A DNA stretch of 31,131 nt from Actinomycetales bacterium (lineage in GTDB: Bacteria; Actinomycetota; Actinomycetes; Actinomycetales; Dermatophilaceae). Made by a program: the position numbers and the translations under genes. The DNA is taken from the NCBI GenBank assembly GCA_016710385.1, contig JADJVX010000007.1, positions 1 through 31,131 of the forward strand, read 5' to 3'. Shown here in pieces: positions 9,739 through 17,650 of this stretch (positions are counted from its first letter, which is position 1; each line of letters starts with the position of its first letter). Under the pieces are notes generated by a model, which saw only the letters and a program-made list of their open reading frames with translations, searched no databases and was not told the origin of the DNA.

Positions 9739-10278
9739 TCACGCCTGCGTGGTCGGGGCGTCGGTCGGGGGACTGGCTGGGGCAGTGGCCGGGGCGTCGG
9801 CGGCGGCTTCCAGCGCGCCGATGTCGAGCTTGCGCATCTGCAGCATCGCGGCGATGACCCGGGAGGCGCGCTCGGGGTCCGGGTCGCCGGCGAGTTCGCC
9901 CAGTCGGGTCGGGATGATCTGCCACGACAGGCCGAACCGGTCGGTGAGCCAGCCACATTGCGACTCTTCGCCGCCGCCTTCGAGCAGCCCGTACCAGAGC
10001 CGATCCACTTCCACCTGGTCGGGGCAGAAGACCTGGATCGACGCCGCGGGCGAGTGCCTGAAGATCGGTCCGCCGTTGAGGGCGACGAATTGCTGTGTGC
10101 CAAGCCGGAATTCGACCTGTAGGACCGAACCGGTCTCACCGTGTTCGTTTTCCGAGCCGTAGTGACTGATCTGCCCGATCTCGCTGTCGGGCACCAGGCT
10201 GGTGTAGAGCCGGGCTGCGGTCTCGGCCTCGGTGTCGAACCACAGGCAGGTCGACACCGGGTAGGTCTGGGTCATCAC
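9739..10278 (-). CDS. VOC-superfamily protein, PhnB-like
   Basis: A 179-residue protein with the PhnB/3-demethylubiquinone-methyltransferase-like fold of the vicinal oxygen chelate superfamily. Signs are CLWFDTEAETAARLYTSLVP (residues about 11-30), VEFRLGTQQFVALNGGPIF (about 55-73), SIQVFCPDQVEVDRLW (about 80-95) and the closing strand segment GWLTDRFGLSWQIIPTRL (about 108-125), followed by a helical tail with MLQMRKLDIGALEAA. The last 20 residues are Ala/Pro/Thr-rich and probably disordered. The function of this subfamily is generally unknown. The gene is followed with overlap or near-overlap by the DHFR-like gene, so the two are co-transcribed. Confidence 0.85.
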   Translation of the reverse strand: MMTQTYPVSTCLWFDTEAETAARLYTSLVPDSEIGQISHYGSENEHGETGSVLQVEFRLGTQQFVALNGGPIFRHSPAASIQVFCPDQVEVDRLWYGLLEGGGEESQCGWLTDRFGLSWQIIPTRLGELAGDPDPERASRVIAAMLQMRKLDIGALEAAADAPATAPASPPTDAPTTQA

Positions 10279-10610
10279 GCGGCTCCTGAGGGCGGTGGGA
10301 TCGCGCCGCGCCGCAGGACGTGACGTGGCTCACGCCACTGTATGCCGCCCACTCGCCACCCTCCGCATCTCGCCTCCCCGCCCCCCGACGTCCCACCCGC
10401 GACGTCCCACCGGCGACGTCCCTCCCCCGACGTCCCACCCCCCGCCTCCCGCCTCCCGACTCTCGGACCTCTCCATGCCTTCGCCTCGGCCTCCGGTCGC
10501 CACCTCCGGCCTGACGGCATACCGGAATGCGTGCGGAACCAGGACAGTCCGAGCCCAAGTCGGGACGTGAGCCCCTGACAGGGATCGTCAAGGGTGACAT
10601 CATGTGAGTT
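10279..10610. other. Intergenic region between divergent VOC and MarR genes
   Basis: No gene is supported. It must hold the divergent promoters, but I see no convincing -35/-10 pair. It contains short direct repeats of a GACGTCCCACC core (10387-10440), a pyrimidine-rich stretch to about 10500, and single copies of the dispersed motif at about 10338 (TGTATGCCG) and about 10515 (CGGCATACC). Confidence 0.5.
10387..10440 (+). repeat. Four short direct repeats with core GACGTCCCACC
   Basis: Four consecutive units of about 13-15 bp share CGACGTCCC(A/T)CC, each carrying the 6-bp palindrome GACGTC. They lie about 110 bp upstream of the VOC start and 170 bp upstream of the MarR start. They could be a regulatory iteration or simple slippage. 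Confidence 0.6.
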
Positions 10611-11111
10611 GTGATGATCAACCCGGGCTCGTCGGACGGGTTCGAGTCCGCCGCAGCCCAGCAAGTCGCCACGACCCACCCTGACGCAGACTTGCTCGCC
10701 CTGCGCGCATCCTTCAACCTCGTGCGCCTGTCGACGATGTTGGTCCACCGGCTCGAATCCCAGGTGCACCGCGAGGCCGGGTGGAGCATGGCAGGTTTCC
10801 GGGTGATGTTCTGCGTATGGGTCGCCGGTGAGATGGAGCCGCGGGAGATCGCCCGCTACTCGGGCCTGTCGCGAGCGGCCGTGTCGAGCGTCCTCAACAC
10901 CCTCGAACGCGACGGCCTGGTCGAGCGACACCGCGAATCGGCCGACCGGCGACTGGTGACCGTGCGCCTCACCGCCACCGGCGAGGAGCGTCTCGCGGCG
11001 GCATACGGGCGGGAGAACGATGTCGAGACCGCGTTCTTCGCGCGGCTGGGACCCGACCTGGAGCAGTTCGTCGAGCTCATGCGGCGGCTGTTGCGCGGTC
11101 GCACCGAGTAG
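10611..11111 (+). CDS. MarR-family transcriptional regulator
   Basis: A 166-residue winged-helix regulator. A first dimerisation helix spans RASFNLVRLSTMLVHRLES (about 31-50). The DNA-binding part follows: MEPREIARYSGLSRAAVSSVLNTLERDGLVERH (helix-turn-helix and recognition helix, about 79-111), then the wing RESADRRLVTVRLTATGEERL. C-terminal helices end in MRRLLRGRTE. The start may be GTG 10611 or the adjacent ATG 10614; no clear ribosome-binding site separates them. It lies 152 bp upstream of the diiron protein gene. A 17-bp palindrome at 11225-11241, in front of that gene, is of MarR operator type. Control of the downstream oxygenase-like genes by this regulator is therefore the simplest reading. 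Confidence 0.9.
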   Translation: MMINPGSSDGFESAAAQQVATTHPDADLLALRASFNLVRLSTMLVHRLESQVHREAGWSMAGFRVMFCVWVAGEMEPREIARYSGLSRAAVSSVLNTLERDGLVERHRESADRRLVTVRLTATGEERLAAAYGRENDVETAFFARLGPDLEQFVELMRRLLRGRTE

Positions 11112-11131
11112 CCCCGAGCGGCTCTGGGTAG

Positions 11132-11158
11132 ACCCCTTTGGAGGGCACCTCAAGGGGT
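11132..11158 (+). terminator. Possible hairpin after the MarR gene
   Basis: Arms ACCCCTT and AAGGGGT lie about 20 bp after the MarR stop, with a 13-nt interior that can pair partly. It has no T-run, so termination is only plausible. Confidence 0.35.
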
Positions 11159-11182
11159 GATTCAGTCGGTCGTACCTTTCCC

Positions 11183-11194
11183 GACCGATCGGTC
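11183..11194. promoter_or_regulatory. 12-bp perfect palindrome GACCGATCGGTC
   Basis: The perfect palindrome lies 70 bp upstream of the diiron protein start. It has a TetR-type or general dimer-operator look. No TetR gene is in the window, so its binding protein would be elsewhere, if it is a site at all. Confidence 0.45.
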
Positions 11195-11224
11195 AGTGTG
11201 AGGCCGAGCACCCAGGTAGTCAAG

Positions 11225-11241
11225 ACCTAGACAATCTAGGT
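11225..11241. promoter_or_regulatory. 17-bp palindromic operator candidate ACCTAGA-CAA-TCTAGGT
   Basis: Perfect 7-bp arms with a 3-bp centre end 22 bp before the start codon of the diiron protein. Length and placement fit a MarR dimer site that would block transcription start. The upstream MarR gene is the obvious candidate protein. Confidence 0.6.
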
Positions 11242-11263
11242 TGCGACATCTACTCTCGGGCCT

Positions 11264-12289
11264 ATGAGCAGCAAAGAGCGCTTCGCAGGAAGCATGGAGA
11301 TGCCGCCGGAGACCGAGCAGCCCAACGTTTACCCGTTGAGCTGGCACCGGGAGACGGCCAAGATGGAAGAGATCTGGGCCTCTTCCCAACGTGACCAGTG
11401 GGACCCGCTGAAGCTCCCCTGGGACACCTTTGACCCGAGCTCCTACACGTGGGAGCAGCGCGAGGCGATCGCGTACTGGTGGACGCTGCTGTCGGTCTTC
11501 GACGCATCCGCCCCGCCGGTGTTTGCCGAGGCTCTCATCAAGACCTACGAGGTCCACGAAGAGGACGCCGTCCGCCGGTGCTTCTTCTCGGTGACCCGTG
11601 ACGAGCAGATGCACGAGCAGATGTGTGGCTTGTCCATCACCAAGTTGCTCGAGCACCCGGACCCGCTCACCTACGAGCCCAAGACCGAGCTCGGCAAGCG
11701 CCTCCAGAAGAACACCAAGTGGCTGTACTTCAACGGCGGCCGCTACTGGAGTGGCTACAAGAAGGCTGTCCCGCGCTACTCGCTGGCCATCCTCTTCTCG
11801 TCCTTCCTCATGGGCGAGATCGCCGCTGCGACGATCTTCCACCAGATGGCCGCCGGCGCGAAGGAGCCTGTGTACCAGGCCGCCTTCCGCAACATCGGCC
11901 GCGACGAGGGCCGTCACATGGCGATCTGCATGTCGCTCATGGAGCGCGACTACCCGAAGCTGGACGTCTCCGAGCGCAGCCTCATCACCAAGCAGATCCG
12001 CGCCGGCTACCTGTTCCTCTCGGCCGTGCTCTTCGAGCCGCCGATGGAGTTCTGGGACCTCCCCGAGGACTTCATCCCGGCTCAGCGCGAGGGCGAGGCC
12101 ATCGCACGTGCGGCTGGCTTCTTCATTCCCGAGTACGAGCAGAAGAAGGAAAACTGGCGTTCGGCCATGCTCAACCTCAAGGGCGTGCTCGACCGCTACA
12201 ACATCCCCTTCCCCGCGATCCCCGAGGTCGGCATCACCGGCGAAGAGATCAGCGACATCGACATGGACGACATCATTCCGGTGTTCTGA
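11264..12289 (+). CDS. Ferritin-like (R2-type) diiron protein, probable oxygenase component
   Basis: A 341-residue helical protein of the ribonucleotide-reductase-R2/ferritin-like diiron group. Metal ligands expected of the family are visible: ExxH in DEQMH (E114, H117), a lone Glu in FLMGEIAAAT (E185), and ExxH in DEGRH (E215, H218). E185 to E215 is a 30-residue step, as usual between helices 3 and 4. The first carboxylate is D80 or E89. The 2Fe-2S/flavin reductase gene that follows would supply electrons, so this is probably the hydroxylase half of a two-component oxygenase. The substrate is unknown. No Shine-Dalgarno sequence is seen and the gene may be leaderless. It is not a class I R2 with its usual partner, because no nrdE-like gene is nearby. 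Confidence 0.82.
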   Translation: MSSKERFAGSMEMPPETEQPNVYPLSWHRETAKMEEIWASSQRDQWDPLKLPWDTFDPSSYTWEQREAIAYWWTLLSVFDASAPPVFAEALIKTYEVHEEDAVRRCFFSVTRDEQMHEQMCGLSITKLLEHPDPLTYEPKTELGKRLQKNTKWLYFNGGRYWSGYKKAVPRYSLAILFSSFLMGEIAAATIFHQMAAGAKEPVYQAAFRNIGRDEGRHMAICMSLMERDYPKLDVSERSLITKQIRAGYLFLSAVLFEPPMEFWDLPEDFIPAQREGEAIARAAGFFIPEYEQKKENWRSAMLNLKGVLDRYNIPFPAIPEVGITGEEISDIDMDDIIPVF

Positions 12290-12332
12290 TCCAGCGCTGA
12301 TTGGCGCGTGATCGGTTCTGATCGACAACGCA

Positions 12333-12376
12333 CGAAGGGGTATGCCGCGGTCTCACCCACCCGGCATACCCCTTCG
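12333..12376. terminator. Hairpin of paired GGTATGCCG motifs, after the diiron gene
   Basis: Perfect 15-bp arms (CGAAGGGGTATGCCG and complement) flank a 14-nt loop, 44 bp past the stop. It would separate the diiron gene from the reductase gene, or act as a partial terminator that sets their ratio. Confidence 0.7.
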
Positions 12377-12568
12377 GTCTGTTCCGGCATTTCCACTGTG
12401 TTCCACCCGTTCTAGCGCTCTGAGTGGCGAGTTTCACGGTCACTCGCCCCTTGCGCGGTAGCGGCCCATTCGGTTGAGTCGCAACCCGATTGACATTCGA
12501 TTGACATCGGCTCGACACCCGCTCGACACCCGCTCGACCGCCGAACCTCGACCACGAAGATAGGGACC

Positions 12569-13621
12569 ATGACAGCGACAATCCGCCTCCAGCCCTCCGG
12601 GCACGAGGTTCCTTGCGAAGCCGGCGACACGGTGCTCACCGCCTTGGAAAAGGCCGGCTACATGATGCCGAACAACTGCCGTGCGGGCGCCTGTGGCGAA
12701 TGCAAGACCAAGGTCCTCGACGGCTCCTTCGACCAGGGCATGGTCCTGGACATGGCGCTCAGCCAGGCCGACCGCGCCGAGGGTTATGGCCTGATGTGCA
12801 TGGCCAAGCCGCTGACCAACTCGCTCGACATCGAGTTCGGCACTGTCGACGCGCTGCAGAAGCTCTACCCGCCGCGCGAGAACGTCCCGTTCGTCGTCAC
12901 CGACCTCATCCGGCGCACTCCGTCGATGCTCGAGGTGCAGTTGCGTCCGCTCGGTGAGAACCTGCGCTACTGGCCGGGGCAGTACGTCATGTTCGGCAAC
13001 CAGGCCGAGGGCGCACCGCCGCGTTCCTACTCGATCGCCAACGCTCCCCGTCCCGACGGCGAGATCCACCTGCTGATCACCAAGGTCGCGGGCGGGGCCA
13101 CGAGCGGCTGGGTGCACGACAAGCTCAGTGTCGGAGACCAGGTGCTGCTCTCCGGTCCCTATGGCACCTTCGTCGGCGATCCCTCCGTCGAAACGCCGGT
13201 CGTGTGCCTGGCCTCTGGCTCGGGCCTGGCCCCGATCCTCGGCCTCACCGATGGGGCGCTGCGCCGCGGGTTCAAGTACGGCGTCACCCTCGTCTTCTCG
13301 GCCCGCACCCAGGCCGATGTGTTCGACCGCGGTCTCATGGCGTGGTGGGAGAAGAAGCACCGCAAGTTCAGCTTCGTGCCGACGTACACCGGTGGCGAGG
13401 CTCCCGAGGGTGCCAAGGCCGGCCGCATCCCGGCGATGCTCGACCAGGTGTTCCCGTCACTGGCCGGTCACAGTGTCTTCATTGCCGGCAACCCGGACTT
13501 CGTCGAGGCATGCAAGGCTCGCGCGCTCGAACTCGGCGCCGACCCCGACCTCATCCACGTCGAGGGCTACTTCCCCGCGGCCCCGGCCGAATGGCCGCCC
13601 CCGACGCGTCTGGTTCCCTGA
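12569..13621 (+). CDS. NAD(P)H-flavin-[2Fe-2S] oxygenase reductase
   Basis: A 350-residue electron-transfer reductase of the phenol hydroxylase/methane monooxygenase reductase type. A plant-type 2Fe-2S domain comes first, with C37, C42, C45 and C77 (CRAGACGEC...MC). The flavin domain carries RSYSIANAP (about 151-159). The pyridine-nucleotide domain carries VVCLASGSGLAPILG (about 211-225), HSVFIAGNPDFVEACK near the end and a final EGYFP. The start ATG 12569 has AGGGACC just ahead of it. The gene follows the diiron protein by 279 bp across a hairpin, so it is probably its redox partner but may also have its own promoter. Segment order and length match the family fully. Confidence 0.9.
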   Translation: MTATIRLQPSGHEVPCEAGDTVLTALEKAGYMMPNNCRAGACGECKTKVLDGSFDQGMVLDMALSQADRAEGYGLMCMAKPLTNSLDIEFGTVDALQKLYPPRENVPFVVTDLIRRTPSMLEVQLRPLGENLRYWPGQYVMFGNQAEGAPPRSYSIANAPRPDGEIHLLITKVAGGATSGWVHDKLSVGDQVLLSGPYGTFVGDPSVETPVVCLASGSGLAPILGLTDGALRRGFKYGVTLVFSARTQADVFDRGLMAWWEKKHRKFSFVPTYTGGEAPEGAKAGRIPAMLDQVFPSLAGHSVFIAGNPDFVEACKARALELGADPDLIHVEGYFPAAPAEWPPPTRLVP

Positions 13622-13659
13622 TCGGGGCCGGTCGCCTACCGACCGCTCCAGACCACACC

Positions 13660-13697
13660 AGCCGGGGTATGCCGTGTACGCACGGCATACCCCGGCT
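13660..13697. terminator. Hairpin of paired GGTATGCCGTG motifs, after the reductase gene
   Basis: Perfect 17-bp arms (AGCCGGGGTATGCCGTG and complement) enclose a 4-nt loop, 39 bp past the stop. It is the strongest of the paired-motif hairpins. Confidence 0.8.
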
Positions 13698-13764
13698 GTG
13701 TTCCGTGGCACCCGGCACATAGCGCCTCGCCCCAGCAGTGGCCGGCGCTTGCCAGCGGATACTC

Positions 13765-14040
13765 ACCGGTCCACACCGGTCCACACCGGCCCACACGGCT
13801 ACTCGCCGGTCCTGCCCGGCTCTCACGGCTACTCGCCGGTCCTCACCTGTTCTCACCGGTCCTCACCTGTTCTCACCGGTCCTCACCTGTTCTCACCGGC
13901 TCTCACGGGTTCTCACGGCTAATCACCGGTCCACACCCGTCCTCACCGGTCCACACCCGTCCTCACCGGTCCACACCTGTTCTCACCGGTCCACACCTGT
14001 TCTCACCGGTCCTCACCGGTTCGCACCGGTCCTCAGGGCT
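13765..14040. repeat. Degenerate 10-11 bp tandem repeats (TCCTCACCGG family)
   Basis: About 25 units alternate among TCCTCACCGG, TCCACACCGG, TTCTCACCGG and TCCTCACCTG, with occasional GGCTACTCGC blocks. ACCGGT palindromes recur. The array looks like expansion by slippage between two convergent genes. Confidence 0.75.
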
Positions 14041-14096
14041 ACTCAGCTGGTGCGCCCGGCTATCGGGACGAGGGGTCGCCTCCGGGCAGCACTCAG

Positions 14097-15902
14097 CTAC
14101 CGCCGCGCGTGGACAGACCTCGCCCCTGTCGCCACCCGGTCACGCGGGCCGGGCGTTGTGTGCTCATGGAAGTAGACGGTCTTGGCGCCCGGGTTGCCGA
14201 GGCCGTCGGGGCTATCGGTGGTGGTGTGGTGTCGGTGGCGGGGGTTGTGGATCAGCCGGTGGTGGTATCCACACAACGGGATGGCTTGGTCAAGGTCGGT
14301 CAAGCCGCCTTTCGACCAGGGCTGTTGGTGGTGCAGCTCTGACCACGCGAACGGTCGGTCACACCCGTCGGCGGCGCAGGTGTCGTAGATGAGGGCGAGG
14401 GCGGTGCGTTGCGGGTCGCTGAAGAACCGGTGGTGTCGGCCGAGGTCGAGGACCTGCCCGGGTCCACCGAGAACTGCGGGGAGGATCCCGGCTTGGCAGG
14501 CGATCCGCCGGGCGGCACTGGCCGAGATCAATGTCCCGGTGTCGGTGCTGGCGGCACCACCACTGGGGGTCATCTCCAGCAGCGTCCCGGTGCTCTGGCG
14601 GACCGACTGCTGCACCAGTGCCGCCTGTGCAGCGCCGACGGCTTGTTCGATGGTCATCGTGACGATGACGGTGGCGGCGACCTTGCCGGTGAGTCGTTCG
14701 GTGTCCAAGTGTTCGATCAACTCGGTCAGAGCACGTCCGCGGCGGTGCGCCCAGTCGATATCAGCCCAATCGGCATTCCGACCCACCCCCCGACCGGCGC
14801 CAACACCCGCCACAGCCTCCTGCTCGGCCGAGCCAGCGGTGGCCAGCGTGCCAGCGCCAGGAGCGGCACCAGCCGACACCTGCCCAGCCGCGCCAATGCC
14901 AAACTCGGCGGGCGTGCCAGCGTCGCGAGCGGCCTCGGCCGAGTCGGCGGGCGCGGTCAACCCGAACGCGGCACCCGCAGTGTCGCCAGTACTCATGGCG
15001 GTGCCTTGGGCGGGGTGGCGGGTGGAGGCGTGCAGGTCGGCAGCGACCGACCCGTCACCCAAGTCACCGGCAGCAGTCTGACCATCAACCAGTAGCGCTT
15101 CGGCGGCTTGGCGGAGGTGATCACGGCGGGGTGCGGTCATCGACTGCAACACCTTGCCCAGCATCCGCGCAGTGAACGTCGGCAACAACGCCTGCAGCTT
15201 CGTGGTGCCGTCACCCAGGTCTTGCATGGTGACCGTCGCCAACCGATACGCCCGGCACTCTTGATCGATCAGTTGGGCTTCGACATGCTCAGCGACCTCA
15301 GCGGCAGAGCGTTCCGCGTCGGCGAGGGCGAACTTCGCCGCCCGATAGAACCGGCCCGGAGTCACCTGCTGCGCTTGCCGGACCAGGGACGTCTCGACCT
15401 TCGCCCGCTCCGCCTGCGTCAACGTCTCCGGGAGTTTGTCCATCGTCGCGGCGATGATCCCCGCACACCGTGAAGACACGTCACCGGCATCGAACGCGGC
15501 CCGGGTCACCGCCAACCCCTCACCATCCAACGCGGTAGCCAACTGCACCTTCCGCGCTGCATCAGCCCCACCACTCCGGGTCGCTGACGCCACCCACGCT
15601 GAGGTCGAGGAATGCCCGGTCCGGCGATGCACCTGCTGCCGGTCAGCCCGAGCCACCAACGCCAACCGCAACGCTTCCACCCGACGGGCGATCCGCTCCA
15701 CCTCACCAACATCCGCAGCACCCACCACCACCCCAGCAGCCGGGTCAGCCAACCGAGCATGCACCTGGTCCACCAGTGCATGCACCACCCCCGTCGACAC
15801 CCCCACCACCACAGCCGACCCCCGCGAAGGCGACCCACCCCGCGACACCGCACCGGACGGCATACCGCCGCCTGGCTGCGAGTCCAACGAAGTGATCGTC
15901 AT
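14097..15902 (-). CDS. DUF222/HNH endonuclease (13E12 repeat family)
   Basis: A 601-residue protein. The N-terminal and middle part is the mainly helical DUF222 domain, with long Ala-rich insertions at about residues 290-370 (AGTPAEFGIGAAGQV and neighbours). The C-terminus is an HNH nuclease: RTALALIYDTCAADGCDRPF, then WSELHHQQPWSKGGLTDLDQ, then PLCGYHHRLIHN. This gives the zinc Cys pairs and the paired His of the active site. Such genes are numerous in actinobacteria, include the M. tuberculosis 13E12 repeats, and are often linked to mobile elements; their role is unsettled. The start at ATG 15902 falls inside a 24-bp inverted repeat. A later start near 15861 (MPSGAVSRGG) is possible. Confidence 0.88.
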   Translation of the reverse strand: MTITSLDSQPGGGMPSGAVSRGGSPSRGSAVVVGVSTGVVHALVDQVHARLADPAAGVVVGAADVGEVERIARRVEALRLALVARADRQQVHRRTGHSSTSAWVASATRSGGADAARKVQLATALDGEGLAVTRAAFDAGDVSSRCAGIIAATMDKLPETLTQAERAKVETSLVRQAQQVTPGRFYRAAKFALADAERSAAEVAEHVEAQLIDQECRAYRLATVTMQDLGDGTTKLQALLPTFTARMLGKVLQSMTAPRRDHLRQAAEALLVDGQTAAGDLGDGSVAADLHASTRHPAQGTAMSTGDTAGAAFGLTAPADSAEAARDAGTPAEFGIGAAGQVSAGAAPGAGTLATAGSAEQEAVAGVGAGRGVGRNADWADIDWAHRRGRALTELIEHLDTERLTGKVAATVIVTMTIEQAVGAAQAALVQQSVRQSTGTLLEMTPSGGAASTDTGTLISASAARRIACQAGILPAVLGGPGQVLDLGRHHRFFSDPQRTALALIYDTCAADGCDRPFAWSELHHQQPWSKGGLTDLDQAIPLCGYHHRLIHNPRHRHHTTTDSPDGLGNPGAKTVYFHEHTTPGPRDRVATGARSVHARR

Positions 15903-15935
15903 AGCACGAGTGTACTATGACAGGTGTTCGAACAC
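15898..15935. promoter_or_regulatory. Inverted repeats over and before the HNH nuclease start
   Basis: GTCATAG and CTATGAC (15898-15904 and 15915-15921) form a 24-bp imperfect palindrome covering the start codon. GTGTTCGAACAC (15924-15935) is a perfect 12-bp palindrome just upstream. The half-site TCGAAC resembles half of an actinobacterial LexA box, but the second half is poor. Confidence 0.45.
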
Positions 15936-16094
15936 AAGGGTAAGGAGACTGAGAGTCAGGACGATTCAAGAGGCCGTAGGTATCGCGTCTCGGGGCCGAG
16001 CTGGCGACGACGCGCAAGGATCGGGTGCGCTGCGAACGACGGTAGTGTCACCGTCGGACAAGGGGGTCCGTGCGGTGTGAGGCGGGCGGCGGCC

Positions 16095-16442
16095 CTATGG
16101 CGTCGGAGTGGCCTCGGGCGGCGATCCGGCCGAGGGAGGTGCCGTCGTGACCTCCGCGATGACCTCACCGTCGCTGCCCCGGCGCAACTTCGCCGGCACA
16201 GGGGCGGAGGCGGCTTTCTCCTTGACGGCCTGTCCCGCAGCCTTGACGGCGTCGCCCACCTTGTCCGCGACGAACGGCAGCGCCTGGGTCTTCACGGCGT
16301 GCCCGGCCTGGTCGAGCTTGTTCTGCACCGGGTCGGAAGTCCACAGCCGATGGGCTCCGGCCTTGATCTGCTCGTAACGTTGGCGACCTGCGCGCGTGCC
16401 CAACACATAGCCGACGGCGGCCCCTGCGACGAATCCGATCAT
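16095..16442 (-). CDS. YtxH-like small membrane-anchored protein
   Basis: A 115-residue protein. It begins MIGFVAGAAVGYVLGTRAGR, one glycine-rich membrane helix of the YtxH type followed by a basic RxGRQRYEQIKAGA segment. The middle is a charged amphipathic helix with DKVGDAVKAAGQAVKEKAA. The tail is Pro/Thr/Ala-rich. Proteins like this are common in actinobacteria and are often described as stress-related, but function is unknown. It stands alone between the HNH gene and the divergent cysK gene, with 192 bp to the HNH start, and no terminator of the paired-motif type follows it. Confidence 0.75.
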   Translation of the reverse strand: MIGFVAGAAVGYVLGTRAGRQRYEQIKAGAHRLWTSDPVQNKLDQAGHAVKTQALPFVADKVGDAVKAAGQAVKEKAASAPVPAKLRRGSDGEVIAEVTTAPPSAGSPPEATPTP

Positions 16443-16670
16443 GACGTCAGCCTCTCAGATGGTGACAACGAGGCCAACCGTTCCCCCGTGCGGAAGCGAC
16501 GAACCGTCCCACTCCGCAGACCGCACCCCGCGCCGTCTCGTGAGCCGCCTAAGATAACTGACCGTTGGAATACCCATAACATCATCGCCGTTGCGTTGCT
16601 ATGACGGGACGCTCGCCCGACACACGTCACACAATCAGTCACCACACCCACGACGGAGAACACGACACAG

Positions 16671-17603
16671 ATGCCCATCTACGACGACGTCACTGCCCTT
16701 GTCGGCAACACCCCGCTGGTCCGCATCAACCGACTCTTCCCGGACGCGGTTGCCACCGTCGTGGCCAAGCTCGAGTTCTACAACCCCGCCAACTCCGTCA
16801 AGGACCGCATCGGCGTTTCGATCGTCGACGCCGCCGAGGCATCCGGTGAGCTGGCCCCCGGCGGCACGATTGTCGAGGCCACGTCGGGCAACACCGGCAT
16901 TGCCCTGGCGATGGTCGGCGCGGCCCGCGGCTACCGGGTCGTGCTCACCATGCCCGAGTCGATGTCCAAGGAGCGTCGTGCGCTGCTGCGGGCCTTCGGT
17001 GCCGAGCTCATTCTCACCGACCCGGCTAAGGGCATGAAGGGCGCCGTCGACAAGGCCGGCGAGGTCGCCGCCGAGCGCCCGGGCGCTGTGTTGGCCCGCC
17101 AGTTCGCCAACGCAGCCAACCCTGCGATCCACCGCCGCACCACCGCTGAAGAGATCTGGCGCGACACCGACGGCGCGGTCGACATCCTGGTGGCCGGCAT
17201 CGGCACCGGCGGCACGATCACCGGCGTCGGCCAGGTGCTCAAGGAGCGCAAGGACGGCGTTCAGATCGTCGCCGTCGAGCCGGCCGAGTCCCCGATCCTC
17301 AACGGAGGCCAGCCCGGCCCGCACAAGATTCAGGGCATCGGCGCCAACTTCGTGCCCGAGATCCTCGACACCACTGTCTACGACGAGGTTGTCGACATCG
17401 ACGCCGGCACTGCGGTGCAGTTCGCCCGCCGCGCGGCCACCGAGGAGGGTCTGCTCGTCGGCATCTCCTCCGGCGCCGCCCTGGCCGCCGCCGGTCAGGT
17501 CGCCGCCCGCCCCGAGAACGCCGGCAAGCTGATCGTCGTCATCATCCCGAGCTTCGGCGAGCGTTACCTGTCGACGGTGCTCTTCGAGGGCCTGGTCGAC
17601 TGA
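16671..17603 (+). CDS. cysK: Cysteine synthase A (O-acetylserine sulfhydrylase)
   Basis: A 310-residue PLP enzyme that makes cysteine from O-acetylserine and sulfide in the cytosol. The PLP lysine is K44 in NPANSVKDRIG. The substrate loop EATSGNTGIALAMV lies at about residues 67-80. The phosphate-binding Gly loop is GIGTGGTITG (about 178-187), and VGISSGAALAA near residue 262 holds the Ser that contacts the pyridine nitrogen. Length equals the family norm. GGAG lies 13 bases before the ATG. cysE follows, which fits the cysteine synthase pair, but a strong hairpin lies between them. Confidence 0.96.
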   Translation: MPIYDDVTALVGNTPLVRINRLFPDAVATVVAKLEFYNPANSVKDRIGVSIVDAAEASGELAPGGTIVEATSGNTGIALAMVGAARGYRVVLTMPESMSKERRALLRAFGAELILTDPAKGMKGAVDKAGEVAAERPGAVLARQFANAANPAIHRRTTAEEIWRDTDGAVDILVAGIGTGGTITGVGQVLKERKDGVQIVAVEPAESPILNGGQPGPHKIQGIGANFVPEILDTTVYDEVVDIDAGTAVQFARRAATEEGLLVGISSGAALAAAGQVAARPENAGKLIVVIIPSFGERYLSTVLFEGLVD

Positions 17604-17650
17604 GCGCCCAGCACGACAAGCATGACCCGCTTGCCAAGCACCTCCCAAGA

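Larger units (their letters stand above)
13622..14096. other. Intergenic region with terminator and short-period repeats
   Basis: No gene is supported between the reductase and the convergent HNH nuclease gene. The first part holds the hairpin at 13660-13697. From about 13765 to 14040 the sequence is built from 10-11 bp variants of TCCTCACCGG. Frames through it translate to Ser/Pro/His/Thr/Leu-rich repeats with no protein character. Confidence 0.6.

Noticed and set aside
11264..12289. Ribonucleotide reductase small subunit (nrdF)
   Set aside because: No large subunit or nrdI/nrdH nearby, the sequence lacks close R2 features outside the metal ligands, and the partner gene is an oxygenase-type reductase.
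13738..14175. Ser/Pro/Thr/His repeat protein
   Set aside because: It is a translation of the short tandem repeats; the unit length is not a multiple of three and the 3' part overlaps the HNH gene.
15924..15935. Full LexA (SOS) box
   Set aside because: Only one half-site matches the actinobacterial consensus; kept as a weak regulatory candidate, not named.
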